Shown here one piece after another: positions 1-8,107 of a stretch of 40,869 nt of DNA; positions within the stretch are counted from its first letter, which is position 1, and each line of letters opens with the position of its first letter. Where the stretch lies: NCBI GenBank assembly GCA_003175915.1, contig PSRH01000216.1, forward strand, positions 1 to 40,869, in the 5' to 3' direction. Both the position numbers and the translations under genes were made by a program. The DNA is from Candidatus Melainabacteria bacterium. Its GTDB lineage: Bacteria; Cyanobacteriota; Vampirovibrionia; Obscuribacterales; Obscuribacteraceae. The notes beneath the pieces were generated by a model that worked only from the letters and a program-made list of their open reading frames with translations, made no database searches and had not been told where the DNA came from.

Positions 1-498
1 GCAAAGATTGTGCAAGGAGCCTTCGGTACGTTGCAGGCGATGGTCAAATCAGATCAGGCTGATATGGCCCTGGAAGTGGAACCGATGGTATCGAGTGCTG
101 TTGCCGACAAAGGGCACATAGTTTTCGAAGTCAATCAAAAATATCCAGAGTTTGCTTTTACTGGATTGATGGTCTCTGACCAGTTTCGTCAAGAACATCC
201 AGATCAAGTTCAAGCAGCGGTGAATGCTCTGTCTCGGGGGCTGAAGTTCATACAGACGAATCCTGATGGTGCTGTCGAAGTAGCGAAAAAGGAATTTCCT
301 GAACTTGGTGAAGATGTAGTGAGGCATGCCCTTTTGCACTTAATCTCCGAGGGAAACGTACCCAAAACTGCCGTTCTGGATAAAAAAGCTTGGGACAATG
401 CCATTAAGCTGCGCCAGCAAACCGGCGATATCAAAGGTAGCGGAAGCTATGAAGAGAACGTCGATATATCCTTTGCGTCGAAAGCACAGTCGCTCTAA
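1..498 (+). CDS. ABC transporter solute-binding protein, NitT/TauT (NMT1) type, 3' part only
   Basis: This is the C-terminal part of a periplasmic solute-binding protein; the reading frame is open from base 1, so the gene starts outside the window. It would capture a small substrate and pass it to the ATPase and permease encoded directly downstream. The visible part (DMALEVEPM, FTGLMV, LKFIQTNPDG, AWDNAIKLRQQTGD) aligns along its length with the C-terminal half of the complete lipoprotein at 24674-25696, so the two are paralogues. The gene ends 5 nt before the ATPase start codon, indicating one operon. The substrate cannot be read from the sequence; this family takes up sulfonates, nitrate, thiamine precursors and similar compounds. 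Confidence 0.85.
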   Translation, partial: AKIVQGAFGTLQAMVKSDQADMALEVEPMVSSAVADKGHIVFEVNQKYPEFAFTGLMVSDQFRQEHPDQVQAAVNALSRGLKFIQTNPDGAVEVAKKEFPELGEDVVRHALLHLISEGNVPKTAVLDKKAWDNAIKLRQQTGDIKGSGSYEENVDISFASKAQSL

Positions 499-503
499 GC
501 TCC

Positions 504-1316
504 ATGGCCACGACACTGGGGAGTAAATTGGAAAACAAAACCATCCTCAGCGCAGCGAAGGTAAGTTTCACTTATGATCCTCAGCCTGGGGATAAGTCTG
601 CCGTTGAGTGGACGTTCCGCGATCTGTCTTTGCAAGTGAGGGAAGCGGAAATCGTTTGTATAGTCGGGGCGAGCGGTTGCGGCAAAACCACTCTTTTGAA
701 CGTTATTGCGGGATTGTTGAAACCGCAATCGGGCAGCATAACAATCGCTTCCGCAGAAAACCGCGGCAGAGCGATTGGCTACATTTTTCAGCAGGATGCA
801 CTCCTTCCATGGCGAACAGTACGAGCTAATCTGGCTCTCGCTGAAGAGTTGCGAGGAGGGGTGTTCAAGCGCGGCTCGAAAGAGCGGCTTGCTCGCTATA
901 TGGACACTTTCAATTTGAAAGAGCAGATATTGGATCAATTTCCGGCTCAACTTTCTGGTGGAATGCGGCAAAGAGTTTCGATCATTCAATCCCTCATGTT
1001 CGATCCACAATTGCTTCTTTTGGATGAACCCTTTTCTGCACTCGACTTCTATACAAAATTGCGTCTTGAATCTGAGTTCTGCCGACTGGTAAAAGAGCAG
1101 AGAAAAGCAGCAATACTTGTCACTCATGACCTGGATGAAGCGGTTGCTATGGCCAACCGAGTTTATATCATGGACCTGAACGGCAATCTGAGTCATGAGT
1201 TCGAAATTGATTTGCAACAGAATGACGGTTCTGTCGAAGCGGCAAGAGGTACGCCTCAATTTGCCCAGTATTATTCCGCTATATGGTCCGAATTAAAATC
1301 GGTGATTGCAAATTGA
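504..1316 (+). CDS. ABC transporter ATP-binding protein (SsuB/TauB-like)
   Basis: Cytoplasmic ATPase subunit that powers import by the neighbouring permease. All nucleotide-binding motifs are present: Walker A GASGCGKT at residues 55-62, Q-loop at about 96-97, signature LSGGM at 150-154, Walker B LLLLDEP at about 170-176 and the switch histidine in VTHD near 208. The length of 270 residues is normal for the nitrate/taurine/sulfonate ATPase group. It starts 5 nt after the solute-binding protein gene and is followed by the permease, the usual order for this family. Family assignment is firm; substrate is unknown. Confidence 0.93.
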   Translation: MATTLGSKLENKTILSAAKVSFTYDPQPGDKSAVEWTFRDLSLQVREAEIVCIVGASGCGKTTLLNVIAGLLKPQSGSITIASAENRGRAIGYIFQQDALLPWRTVRANLALAEELRGGVFKRGSKERLARYMDTFNLKEQILDQFPAQLSGGMRQRVSIIQSLMFDPQLLLLDEPFSALDFYTKLRLESEFCRLVKEQRKAAILVTHDLDEAVAMANRVYIMDLNGNLSHEFEIDLQQNDGSVEAARGTPQFAQYYSAIWSELKSVIAN

Positions 1317-1357
1317 GAGACAAGCGAAAAGATTCAACTGAAAAAAATAGAGCGATA

Positions 1358-2098
1358 ATGAGTATGCTCTATCCTCTTCCGGCCATTGTTCTTTTAATCG
1401 CCTGGTATATTTTTACGGCAAGCGATCCAAAGCGCCAGTTCGTTTTTTCCAGCCCGCAAAAGGTTTTTGATACTCTAGTCCATCTATTGAGTAGCGGAGC
1501 ATTGGTTCGCGATGCAGCCACTACCACCTTTGAAGCGCTGGCTGGATTCATCCTGGGTACGACTAGCGGTGCTCTCATTGGCCTGACTTTTTGGTATTCC
1601 CGGACGGTTGCCAAAATCGCCCAGCCTTACATTAGTGCCCTTGCGTCTGTACCAATTTTTGCTATAGCACCGATGATCATTGTCTGGTTTGGTATCGGAG
1701 TAATGTCCAAAATCATGCTCGCCTTTCTGTCGACGGTTGTTGTGGCTATTGTTCAGTCATACCAGGGTTCGATGAGTGTAGAGCCTCGTATTTTAAAACT
1801 GATGCAGGTACTCGGGGCGAGTCGCAACCAGGTGTTTCGTATAGTCGTCGTGCCATCGTCTCTAATCTGGGTGATCAATGCGATGAAGCTCAATATCGGT
1901 TTGGCGCTTTTGGGCGCCTTTATCGGCGAGTTCATTTCCTCCGAGCAAGGACTGGGATATATGATTGTGAAGGCTTCCGGCTTGTACGATATGGCGACGG
2001 TACTTGTCGGCGTATTCACCTTAATATGTATCGCATTATTTCTTACGATGATTGTTGGCAAACTCGAGGCGTGGCTGTTGCGGTGGAAACATGCCTGA
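1358..2098 (+). CDS. ABC transporter permease (SsuC/TauC-like)
   Basis: Inner-membrane permease of the NitT/TauT importer, of the BPD_transp_1 family. It is hydrophobic with about six membrane segments, and carries the cytoplasmic EAA-type loop (LMQVLGASRNQVF) that contacts the ATPase. I place the start at the ATG giving MSMLYPLPAIVLL, which begins directly with the first membrane segment. The ORF track opens further upstream at 1283, overlapping the ATPase by 34 nt and adding a charged 25-residue tail; no clear ribosome-binding site decides between them. It completes the three-gene importer. After it, the DNA runs without a gene into the trp promoter and leader. Confidence 0.9.
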   Translation: MSMLYPLPAIVLLIAWYIFTASDPKRQFVFSSPQKVFDTLVHLLSSGALVRDAATTTFEALAGFILGTTSGALIGLTFWYSRTVAKIAQPYISALASVPIFAIAPMIIVWFGIGVMSKIMLAFLSTVVVAIVQSYQGSMSVEPRILKLMQVLGASRNQVFRIVVVPSSLIWVINAMKLNIGLALLGAFIGEFISSEQGLGYMIVKASGLYDMATVLVGVFTLICIALFLTMIVGKLEAWLLRWKHA

Positions 2099-2170
2099 GT
2101 TCTTGGCTGCTGGCTGGTCACCAAGACTGCCTACCTGGCTTGCTTTCGCCCAAAAGGACTGGCGCTATAC

Positions 2171-2199
2171 TTGTTAACGTGGCCTTGCGTTCCTCTAAT
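2171..2199 (+). promoter_or_regulatory. Candidate sigma-70-type promoter of the trp operon
   Basis: TTGTTA and TCTAAT are separated by 17 nt, matching the -35/-10 consensus at 9 of 12 bases. A second, weaker pair (TTGCGT, 17 nt, TAGGAT) lies at 2185-2213. Either would start transcription 20-35 nt upstream of the leader peptide. This is consensus matching by eye only. Confidence 0.45.
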
Positions 2200-2240
2200 C
2201 TTGTTGTTAGGATTGAAAAAGTCATTTAAGGTTCACATTC

Positions 2241-2342
2241 GTGCTCTTTCTGAACACAATCAATATAGGCGTATTTGCTTGGTGGCGCAGCTTGCGACGA
2301 CTGGGTGACTGTGTGCCTGGTTGGTGTTCCACGATTTCTTAG
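2241..2342 (+). CDS. trpL: trp operon leader peptide (attenuator peptide), 33 aa
   Basis: A short open frame that is too small for the ORF track. GTG start, preceded by AAGG with 9 nt spacing; TAG stop at 2340-2342. The peptide reads VLFLNTINIGVFAWWRSLRR then LGDCVPGWCSTIS. It has two adjacent Trp codons (residues 14-15) followed by Arg, resembling the WWR core of enterobacterial TrpL, and a third Trp at residue 28. An intrinsic terminator follows 26 nt after the stop, and trpE follows that. In known trp attenuation, stalling at the Trp codons when charged tRNA-Trp is low prevents terminator formation. The role here is inferred from position, Trp codons and terminator. The antiterminator pairing is not settled by eye: 2319-2326 can pair with 2345-2352, and weaker pairings reach the terminator's left arm. 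Confidence 0.7.
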   Translation: MLFLNTINIGVFAWWRSLRRLGDCVPGWCSTIS

Positions 2343-2367
2343 AGCGCTAACCATTTAAAGATCGAGC

Positions 2368-2403
2368 CGCAGCTTCACCATAGGGAGGCTGCGTTTTTGT
2401 TTT
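2368..2403 (+). terminator. Intrinsic terminator in the trp leader (attenuator)
   Basis: CGCAGCTTC (2368-2376) pairs with GAGGCTGCG (2385-2393), a nine-pair stem with one G-T wobble and an eight-base loop, followed by TTTTTGTTTT. It sits 10 nt before the trpE start and after a Trp-rich leader peptide, so it is probably a conditional attenuator rather than the end of the ABC operon. The left-arm motif CGCAGCTT also occurs at 2286-2293, immediately after the tandem Trp codons. Confidence 0.75.
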
Positions 2404-2413
2404 AAAGAGAGAG

Positions 2414-3916
2414 ATGAATATGAAAGCTAAAACCAACCTGGACGGTAGCCAATTGAAAACCGGAACAACACATAGCCCTACAATATTGTCCTTTTGTTCA
2501 GACATAGGAACTCCGGTGTCTGTATTTGAGAAATTGAGTAGGAATGAAGCTCATGCTTTCTTGTTTGAAAGCACTGAAGGAGACAGCCGACTGGCGAGGT
2601 ATTCGTTTTTGGGAGTCGATCCTTGTCTGACAATTTCGTTCTTGCAAGGTGTTGCCACTGTGCGAACGCCAGACGGCAAGAGGAAAGAAGAGTCGATAAG
2701 CGACCCAATTGAATATCTTCAGCAAACTCTATTGAACTTCAGAAAGAACTTTTTTGGTGAGAATACTGATTCGTCCAGCCTCAATCACGCGGCGCTGACG
2801 CTGCCGTTTACAGGGGGCCTGGTGGGCTACCTTGGCTATGGATCGACAAAATATCTGGATAAGATCCCACAGCAAAGTAGAGATGTGCTCGGCGTTCCGG
2901 ACGGTTATTACGGCCTGTATGACTCATGCGTTGCTTTCGATCATCAATATCGGCGCGTCACGGTGATGTCGTTTCGAGGAGAAGCACACGCCCAACATCT
3001 TGTTCAGCAGATATCCGCTCCTTCGGCACTGAAGCCTTTACCCATTTTGCAAGATGTGTTGAGTGAGGCTGAGATATTCGATGAAACCGAAAGCTCGGTG
3101 AGCAAGTCGGAATTTATCAACGCGGTCGAAAGAGCTAAGGAATTTGTATTTGAGGGACAGGTTTTTCAAATCGTGCTATCGCAAAGATTCAGTACGAGGA
3201 CGACTGTAAATCCGATCGATCTATATAGGATGCTGACCGCTACGAACCCTTCGCCGTATGCATATTTCCTTAAGTGCCCTGAATTTACGTACCTCGGCTC
3301 CTCACCTGAAACTTGCGTTCAATACAGAAATGGGCAATTGTTGTTGAGGGCGCTAGCCGGCACGCGTCGTCGCGGTGCTTCTGCGCAAGAAGACGATGCA
3401 CTTGCCCAGGAATTGAAGGCGGATGAAAAGGAAATGGCAGAGCATCGAATGCTAGTCGATCTCGGTCGCAATGATTTAGGACGAGTATGTCGACCTGGAT
3501 CTATAAAGGTCGGTGAGATTGCTTCGCTGACTAGGTATACGCATGTCATGCACCTGGCCACAGAAATTACCGGGACGCTTGACGAAAGTCACACAAGCTT
3601 TGATGCCTTTCGCAGTTGCTTTCCAGCAGGCACTGTCAGCGGTGCGCCAAAGGTAAGGGCAATGCAATTGCTTTCATCATTGGAGCCTGAGAAGCGGGGA
3701 GTCTATTCCGGCGCAGTCGGCTATTTTGATTTGAATGGCAATACGGACGGGGCCATTGCCATTCGTTCCGTCCTAATTAAGGACGGTCTGGCTCATGTGA
3801 ACGCAGGTGCCGGCCTTGTCTACGATTCGAAGCCGGAGATGGAATACCAGGAAACAAGAAATAAAGCGAAGAGCGTTCTACAGGCGATCAAATTGGCCGA
3901 GAGGGCAGCACAATGA
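2414..3916 (+). CDS. trpE: Anthranilate synthase component I
   Basis: Chorismate-binding subunit that, with the glutaminase TrpG, converts chorismate and glutamine (or ammonia) to anthranilate, the first committed step of tryptophan synthesis. The 500-residue length is typical. The N-terminal regulatory region keeps an ES motif at FLFES (residues 49-53), where tryptophan binds in feedback-inhibited TrpE. The catalytic half shows PSPYAYFL, LAGTRRRG, DLGRNDLGRV and FPAGTVSGAPKVRAM (near residue 400). The usual PIAGTR is ALAGTR here. The start ATG follows an AAAGAGAGAG stretch just after the attenuator. Its stop overlaps the trpG start as ATGA, suggesting translational coupling. A pabB or phenazine-type paralogue is unlikely given the full trp operon. 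Confidence 0.96.
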   Translation: MNMKAKTNLDGSQLKTGTTHSPTILSFCSDIGTPVSVFEKLSRNEAHAFLFESTEGDSRLARYSFLGVDPCLTISFLQGVATVRTPDGKRKEESISDPIEYLQQTLLNFRKNFFGENTDSSSLNHAALTLPFTGGLVGYLGYGSTKYLDKIPQQSRDVLGVPDGYYGLYDSCVAFDHQYRRVTVMSFRGEAHAQHLVQQISAPSALKPLPILQDVLSEAEIFDETESSVSKSEFINAVERAKEFVFEGQVFQIVLSQRFSTRTTVNPIDLYRMLTATNPSPYAYFLKCPEFTYLGSSPETCVQYRNGQLLLRALAGTRRRGASAQEDDALAQELKADEKEMAEHRMLVDLGRNDLGRVCRPGSIKVGEIASLTRYTHVMHLATEITGTLDESHTSFDAFRSCFPAGTVSGAPKVRAMQLLSSLEPEKRGVYSGAVGYFDLNGNTDGAIAIRSVLIKDGLAHVNAGAGLVYDSKPEMEYQETRNKAKSVLQAIKLAERAAQ

Positions 3917-4500
3917 AACTCGTGATCATAGATAATTACGACTCGTTTACTTTCAACCTTTTTCAGATGTTGCAAGTACTGGTTGATGAGAAGATCGAGG
4001 TCTTCCGGAATGACGACCTGGATTTTAGTGAGCTTAAGCGATTGCACCCTAACAAGGTTGTTCTATCACCTGGTCCGGGTCATCCCAAAAACGACTCTGA
4101 TTTTGGCGTCTGTAAGGATGTGATTGTCAAAAGTAAGGAGCTTGGCTGCTCTGTGCTGGGCGTTTGCCTCGGGCATCAGGGCATGGTGCATCACTTGGGT
4201 GGCCAGGTGGTCAGTGCTCCTCATATCGTGCATGGAAAGACAAGTAAGGTCAAAGTAGGTAAATCTCGACTGTTCGCCGGATTGCCTGAAACCTTTGAGG
4301 CAATGCGCTACCATTCCCTCGTAGCCTCTGAAGACGGTTTTCCGAAAGATCTGACGGTAACCGGCCGAGAGGTGGACCACAATTTGATCATGGCTTTGGA
4401 GCATAAGCAACTGCCGATCTTCGGAGTGCAATTTCATCCGGAGTCAATCGGCACACCAGAAGGGCAAAAAATTCTTCGGAACTTCGTCGAAAAATGTTGA
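3913..4500 (+). CDS. trpG: Anthranilate synthase component II (glutamine amidotransferase)
   Basis: Class I glutaminase subunit that releases ammonia from glutamine for TrpE. It opens with the family start VIIDNYDSFTFNL. The catalytic triad is visible as Cys85 in GVCLGHQG and His175/Glu177 in VQFHPES. The oxyanion motif SPGPGHP lies near residue 52. The length of 195 residues is normal. It overlaps trpE by 4 nt (ATGA) and trpD by 7 nt. In some bacteria the same subunit also serves aminodeoxychorismate synthase (PabA role); nothing in the window shows whether that applies here. Confidence 0.95.
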   Translation: MKLVIIDNYDSFTFNLFQMLQVLVDEKIEVFRNDDLDFSELKRLHPNKVVLSPGPGHPKNDSDFGVCKDVIVKSKELGCSVLGVCLGHQGMVHHLGGQVVSAPHIVHGKTSKVKVGKSRLFAGLPETFEAMRYHSLVASEDGFPKDLTVTGREVDHNLIMALEHKQLPIFGVQFHPESIGTPEGQKILRNFVEKC

Positions 4501-5474
4501 TAACTGAAACCATCTCTCAACTTTTGAATTCGGAACTATCAACGGCGGCTGCCTGCGAGTACGTTCGGCATCTTGGTTCGGTGGATCCCACTGCGGATGT
4601 TCTCAGGGAAGCTGTCCAGATTATCGCGAAATTTGCTGATGTGGAAGCCGTTCAGGCTGTGCAAGACATACCTGGTCTAATGGATTGTTGTGGCACGGGC
4701 GGAAGCGGTCTTCCACACTTCAACACATCGACTGCGGTCGCATTCGTCCTGGCTGCAGCCGGTGTGAAGGTAGCTAAGTTCGGGAATAGATCGTCAACCA
4801 GTCTTTCCGGAAGTTTCGATTTGCTAGAAGCACTTGGGCTTCCTTGTGTCTTGCCTCCTGCCTGCTTTGCCGAGATTGTCGAGGAAACCAATTTGGCTTT
4901 CCTTTTTGTTCAGCAGTTTTATCCGGTTCTGAAAAAACTGGTACCGATCAGGCAAATCGTGGGAGCCAGAACCTTGTTCAACCTGGTCGGTCCTTTGCTC
5001 AATCCTGCGCGCCCCCAATTCAGGTTACTGGGAGTTCCTCATCGATCGGAACAGCGAGCAATTGCTAATTATCTAGAAGCAGAGAATTACTGTCGAAGAG
5101 CCTTTGTGGTTAGCTCTCAGGCAGGTTTGGATGAATTGGATCCTAAGGACGCCAGCACAGTCCTGGATGTCAAACAGGGTTCGACCCGGGAAATCACAAT
5201 AGGGCCGAATGTCAGACAAATCGGCAAGCCACTAGCAAAGCTTAGTACGGAAACAAACTTGCGCATTTTCAAAGCGATTGTGCACAACCAAATGGATGAA
5301 TTTTCTTACTATCGAGCGCTTGTATGCTTGAATGCTGGCGCCGGATTGTATATTGTCAACAAGGTACAAAGCGTGGAGGAGGGTCTGTCCAGGGCCGAAG
5401 AGCTGATTTCCTCCGGGGCTGTTTTAGACAAATTTGAGCAATGCAGGAAAGTTTATGAGCGCTACACTGGCTGA
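4494..5474 (+). CDS. trpD: Anthranilate phosphoribosyltransferase (variant motifs)
   Basis: Transfers the phosphoribosyl group of PRPP to anthranilate. The family landmarks are there but altered: the PRPP loop reads CGTGGSG (residues 66-72) where most TrpD have CGTGGDG; FNTST replaces FNIST; KFGNR (95-99) replaces KHGNR; and GSFDLLEALG replaces GSADVLEALG. VGARTLFNLVGPLLNPA is conserved. At 326 residues it is slightly shorter than the common 330-345. The start ATG overlaps the trpG stop by 7 nt. Position inside a complete trp operon makes the TrpD function very likely. The changes look like a consistent subfamily rather than decay, since the frame is intact and the rest well kept. Confidence 0.9.
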   Translation: MLITETISQLLNSELSTAAACEYVRHLGSVDPTADVLREAVQIIAKFADVEAVQAVQDIPGLMDCCGTGGSGLPHFNTSTAVAFVLAAAGVKVAKFGNRSSTSLSGSFDLLEALGLPCVLPPACFAEIVEETNLAFLFVQQFYPVLKKLVPIRQIVGARTLFNLVGPLLNPARPQFRLLGVPHRSEQRAIANYLEAENYCRRAFVVSSQAGLDELDPKDASTVLDVKQGSTREITIGPNVRQIGKPLAKLSTETNLRIFKAIVHNQMDEFSYYRALVCLNAGAGLYIVNKVQSVEEGLSRAEELISSGAVLDKFEQCRKVYERYTG

Positions 5475-6267
5475 AATAGTTGCACACAAGAAAGTCGAAG
5501 TTGAACGGCGGGAGCGCTTGGTTTCGATGGAAGCCCTGCACGCGCAGATCAGTCTTGCCGATGGCCGCTTCAAGACGGCGCTCGCCGGTGATCAAATACA
5601 GCTCATTTGCGAAATCAAGCCGAAATCACCATCTGCTGGGGTACTGAGAGGAGAATTGCAACTGGAGCCTTTGGTAGAAAGCTATAACAGGCATGCCAGT
5701 GCAATTTCGGTCCTGACTGATGAAAAATACTTTGGCGGTAGCATTGAATTGCTGCGTCGAGTTAGATCTCTCTCTCCACTGCCGCTTTTATGTAAGGATT
5801 TCATTATTCACCCATATCAGTGCTTTGAGGCAAGGCTTGCCGGGGCAGATGCTGTACTGCTCATTGCCAAAATACTGGACGACTATCAAATTAAGACTTT
5901 GTACGGCCAAATTGTTGGTCTTGGCATGGTGCCAGCCGTAGAGATTCAAAACGAAAGTGAATTGGAAACGGCAAAAGGCTTGGGTGCCAAGCTTGTTCTT
6001 ATCAATAACCGTAACCTGGACACCTTCAAAATCGATTTGAAAACTACACGAAGGCTAGTACCTCTGCTTCCGCCGGAAACGATCAAGGTCGCCGCCAGCG
6101 GCATTGAATCGTATGGTGACATCGACTTCTTGAAAGATACCTGTCATAACTTTCTGGTCGGCTCGTCTTTAATGAGAGCAGACGATGTTGATGCCAAGCT
6201 TCGGGAACTTAAGGGAGAAACTTGTGAAGTCGGTGGCGCGCTTTCAGCTACTGAAGGTGCACGATGA
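5455..6267 (+). CDS. trpC: Indole-3-glycerol-phosphate synthase
   Basis: Closes carboxyphenylamino-deoxyribulose phosphate to indole-3-glycerol phosphate with loss of CO2 and water; a cytoplasmic TIM barrel. Visible motifs are ICEIKPKSPSAG (catalytic Glu53 and Lys55), SVLTDEKYFGGS, LLCKDFIIHPYQ (Lys114), LINNRNLDTF and VAASGIES. I chose the ATG at 5455 (MSATLAEIV, 270 aa) because AGGA lies 6 nt upstream; the ORF track opens 21 nt earlier at a TTG. It overlaps trpD by 20 nt and trpF by 4 nt (ATGA). It is separate from trpF, unlike the enterobacterial trpC-trpF fusion. Confidence 0.94.
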   Translation: MSATLAEIVAHKKVEVERRERLVSMEALHAQISLADGRFKTALAGDQIQLICEIKPKSPSAGVLRGELQLEPLVESYNRHASAISVLTDEKYFGGSIELLRRVRSLSPLPLLCKDFIIHPYQCFEARLAGADAVLLIAKILDDYQIKTLYGQIVGLGMVPAVEIQNESELETAKGLGAKLVLINNRNLDTFKIDLKTTRRLVPLLPPETIKVAASGIESYGDIDFLKDTCHNFLVGSSLMRADDVDAKLRELKGETCEVGGALSATEGAR

Positions 6268-6938
6268 GAGTCAAAGTTTGTGGCATTACCAATATTGCTG
6301 ATGCCGAGGCTGCGATCAAATGCGGTGCGGATTACATTGGACTGGTCTTTATCGAAGACACCCCCCGTTATCTCGATATTGAAAAGGCTAAGGAAATTGC
6401 TGAATTCGTAGCTAAACGCGCGCACGTGGTAGGCGTGTTCCAAGATCAGGTGGCAAGAGTCATTGAGAAAACAGCAAAGCTTGTGCCGCTAGATATGATC
6501 CAGCTTCACGGATCCGAATCACCAGAACTATGTAGCATGATCGAATTGCCGGTGATTAAGGCCCTCTCCCCACTTCTCGTAAAGGGGAAGATAAGTGAAG
6601 TCGAACAATTTGCCGCTGAAATCGAGCTATATAGATCACGCTGTCAACACATACTCATTGATAAACGAAAGACAGTTGTCGATCCGGACTGGCTAGCATT
6701 AATACTTTCGGACCTGGCTGGCATAGAGAATGTACTGGGTGAATACTTTCTGGCCGGTGGGCTAAATGAAGGGATAGTGCAGTCGGTCTCCGAGACTGTC
6801 AATCCATTTTGCCTGGATTTGTCGTCAGCAATTGAATTTAGGCCTGGAAAAAAGAACCATCAGCTGATGACCAAATTCTTCGAAACAGTGAACAGCCTTA
6901 CTACTGGTCGAGTTGCGGGGGAGGCTAACAGATGCTGA
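6264..6938 (+). CDS. trpF: Phosphoribosylanthranilate isomerase
   Basis: Isomerises phosphoribosylanthranilate to the substrate of TrpC. The N-terminus [16 protein letters not shown] with the catalytic Cys6, then GADYIGLVF, the IQLHG strand and HILIDKR (general-acid Asp region) identify the family. A FLAGGLN motif near the C-terminus forms the phosphate site. The length of 224 residues is within the usual range. The start overlaps trpC by 4 nt and the stop overlaps trpB by 7 nt, continuing the coupled layout. HisA/PriA dual enzymes are excluded because the protein is a clear dedicated TrpF. Confidence 0.93.
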   Translation: MRVKVCGITNIADAEAAIKCGADYIGLVFIEDTPRYLDIEKAKEIAEFVAKRAHVVGVFQDQVARVIEKTAKLVPLDMIQLHGSESPELCSMIELPVIKALSPLLVKGKISEVEQFAAEIELYRSRCQHILIDKRKTVVDPDWLALILSDLAGIENVLGEYFLAGGLNEGIVQSVSETVNPFCLDLSSAIEFRPGKKNHQLMTKFFETVNSLTTGRVAGEANRC

Positions 6939-8107
6939 CGCAAGGGAAATTCGGAGCTTATGGTGGCATTTATGTGCCTGAGACGCTGATGCCGGCTCTC
7001 GAAGAACTTGAGAGTGCATTCCTGCGCAGCAGTAAAGATCCGAATTTCTTGCGAGAGTTTCGAGATTTACTGGAGAATTATGCCGGGCGCCCAACACCTC
7101 TTTATCATGCGAAGAATCTATCGAAAGCCTGGGGTGGAAAAATATTCCTCAAGCGCGAGGATCTGCTTCATGGCGGGGCGCATAAAACCAATAATGCATT
7201 AGGACAAGGCTTGCTTGCCAAGGCAATGGGTAAAACAAGAATCATTGCTGAAACTGGAGCTGGGCAGCATGGCGTTGCTTGTGCAATGACTGGGGCTTTG
7301 CTGGGCCTGAAAACGGAGATCTACATGGGCGAGGTAGACATCGCCCGCCAGCAGCCTAATGTCTATCGCATGAAGCTCATGGGTGCTCAAGTGCATCCAG
7401 TGACGACGGGAAGCAGAACGTTGAAGGACGCGATCAATGAAGCTCTCCGGGATTGGATTACTAACTTACAAGACACCCATTACTTGCTCGGGACTGCAGC
7501 AGGTCCACATCCGTTTCCGACCCTGGTGAAATTCTTCCAGCAAGTGATCGGAGACGAGGCGCGCGAACAGATCATGGCTCTTCGCGGGTCGTTACCTGAA
7601 TACGTGGTTGCTTGCGTAGGGGGAGGCTCCAATGCGATTGGTATTTTCTCTGCGTTTCTAAACGATCAGTCTGTGCAGTTAATTGGCGTTGAGCCGGGCG
7701 GTCACGGACTTAACTCTGGCAAGCACGGTGCAGTACTTAGCAAGGGTACTCCGGGTTGTCTGCACGGAATGAAAAGCAGGGTGCTGCAAACTATGGACGG
7801 GCAAATCGAAGAGGCCCATAGTATTGCTGCCGGTCTTGATTATCCCTCTGTTGGCCCGGAGCATGCGTACTTGCAGGAGATTGGCAGAGCCAAGTATGAA
7901 TCGGCAGACGATCAAGAAGCTCTAGCTGCTTTTCAGGAATTGTCTTGTAGCGAGGGTATTATCCCTGCGCTGGAGAGTGCTCACGCGCTGGCATTTGTCA
8001 AACGGCTTTGCGCCGGAGCTTCTTCTTCACCGAATGTGCTGATTAATCTGTCTGGACGTGGAGACAAGGATTTGGCGGAGGTAATGAAACATGTCCAGAC
8101 GTTATGA
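6932..8107 (+). CDS. trpB: Tryptophan synthase beta chain
   Basis: PLP enzyme that joins indole, delivered from TrpA, with serine to give tryptophan. The N-terminus [19 protein letters not shown] is characteristic of TrpB1. The PLP lysine is Lys85 in [13 protein letters not shown], the phosphate cup is [10 protein letters not shown] near residue 228, and [10 protein letters not shown] is present. The length of 391 residues is standard. It overlaps trpF by 7 nt and trpA by 17 nt. TrpB1 normally works as an alpha2-beta2 complex with the product of the next gene. Confidence 0.97.
   Translation: MLTQGKFGAYGGIYVPETLMPALEELESAFLRSSKDPNFLREFRDLLENYAGRPTPLYHAKNLSKAWGGKIFLKREDLLHGGAHKTNNALGQGLLAKAMGKTRIIAETGAGQHGVACAMTGALLGLKTEIYMGEVDIARQQPNVYRMKLMGAQVHPVTTGSRTLKDAINEALRDWITNLQDTHYLLGTAAGPHPFPTLVKFFQQVIGDEAREQIMALRGSLPEYVVACVGGGSNAIGIFSAFLNDQSVQLIGVEPGGHGLNSGKHGAVLSKGTPGCLHGMKSRVLQTMDGQIEEAHSIAAGLDYPSVGPEHAYLQEIGRAKYESADDQEALAAFQELSCSEGIIPALESAHALAFVKRLCAGASSSPNVLINLSGRGDKDLAEVMKHVQTL

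Noticed and set aside
495-1259. Long minus-strand ORF of 254 aa opposite the ABC ATPase gene
   Set aside because: It lies wholly antisense to a gene with all ATPase motifs; its translation has no protein-like features.
4066-4437. Minus-strand ORF of 123 aa within trpG
   Set aside because: Antisense shadow of a well-supported gene.
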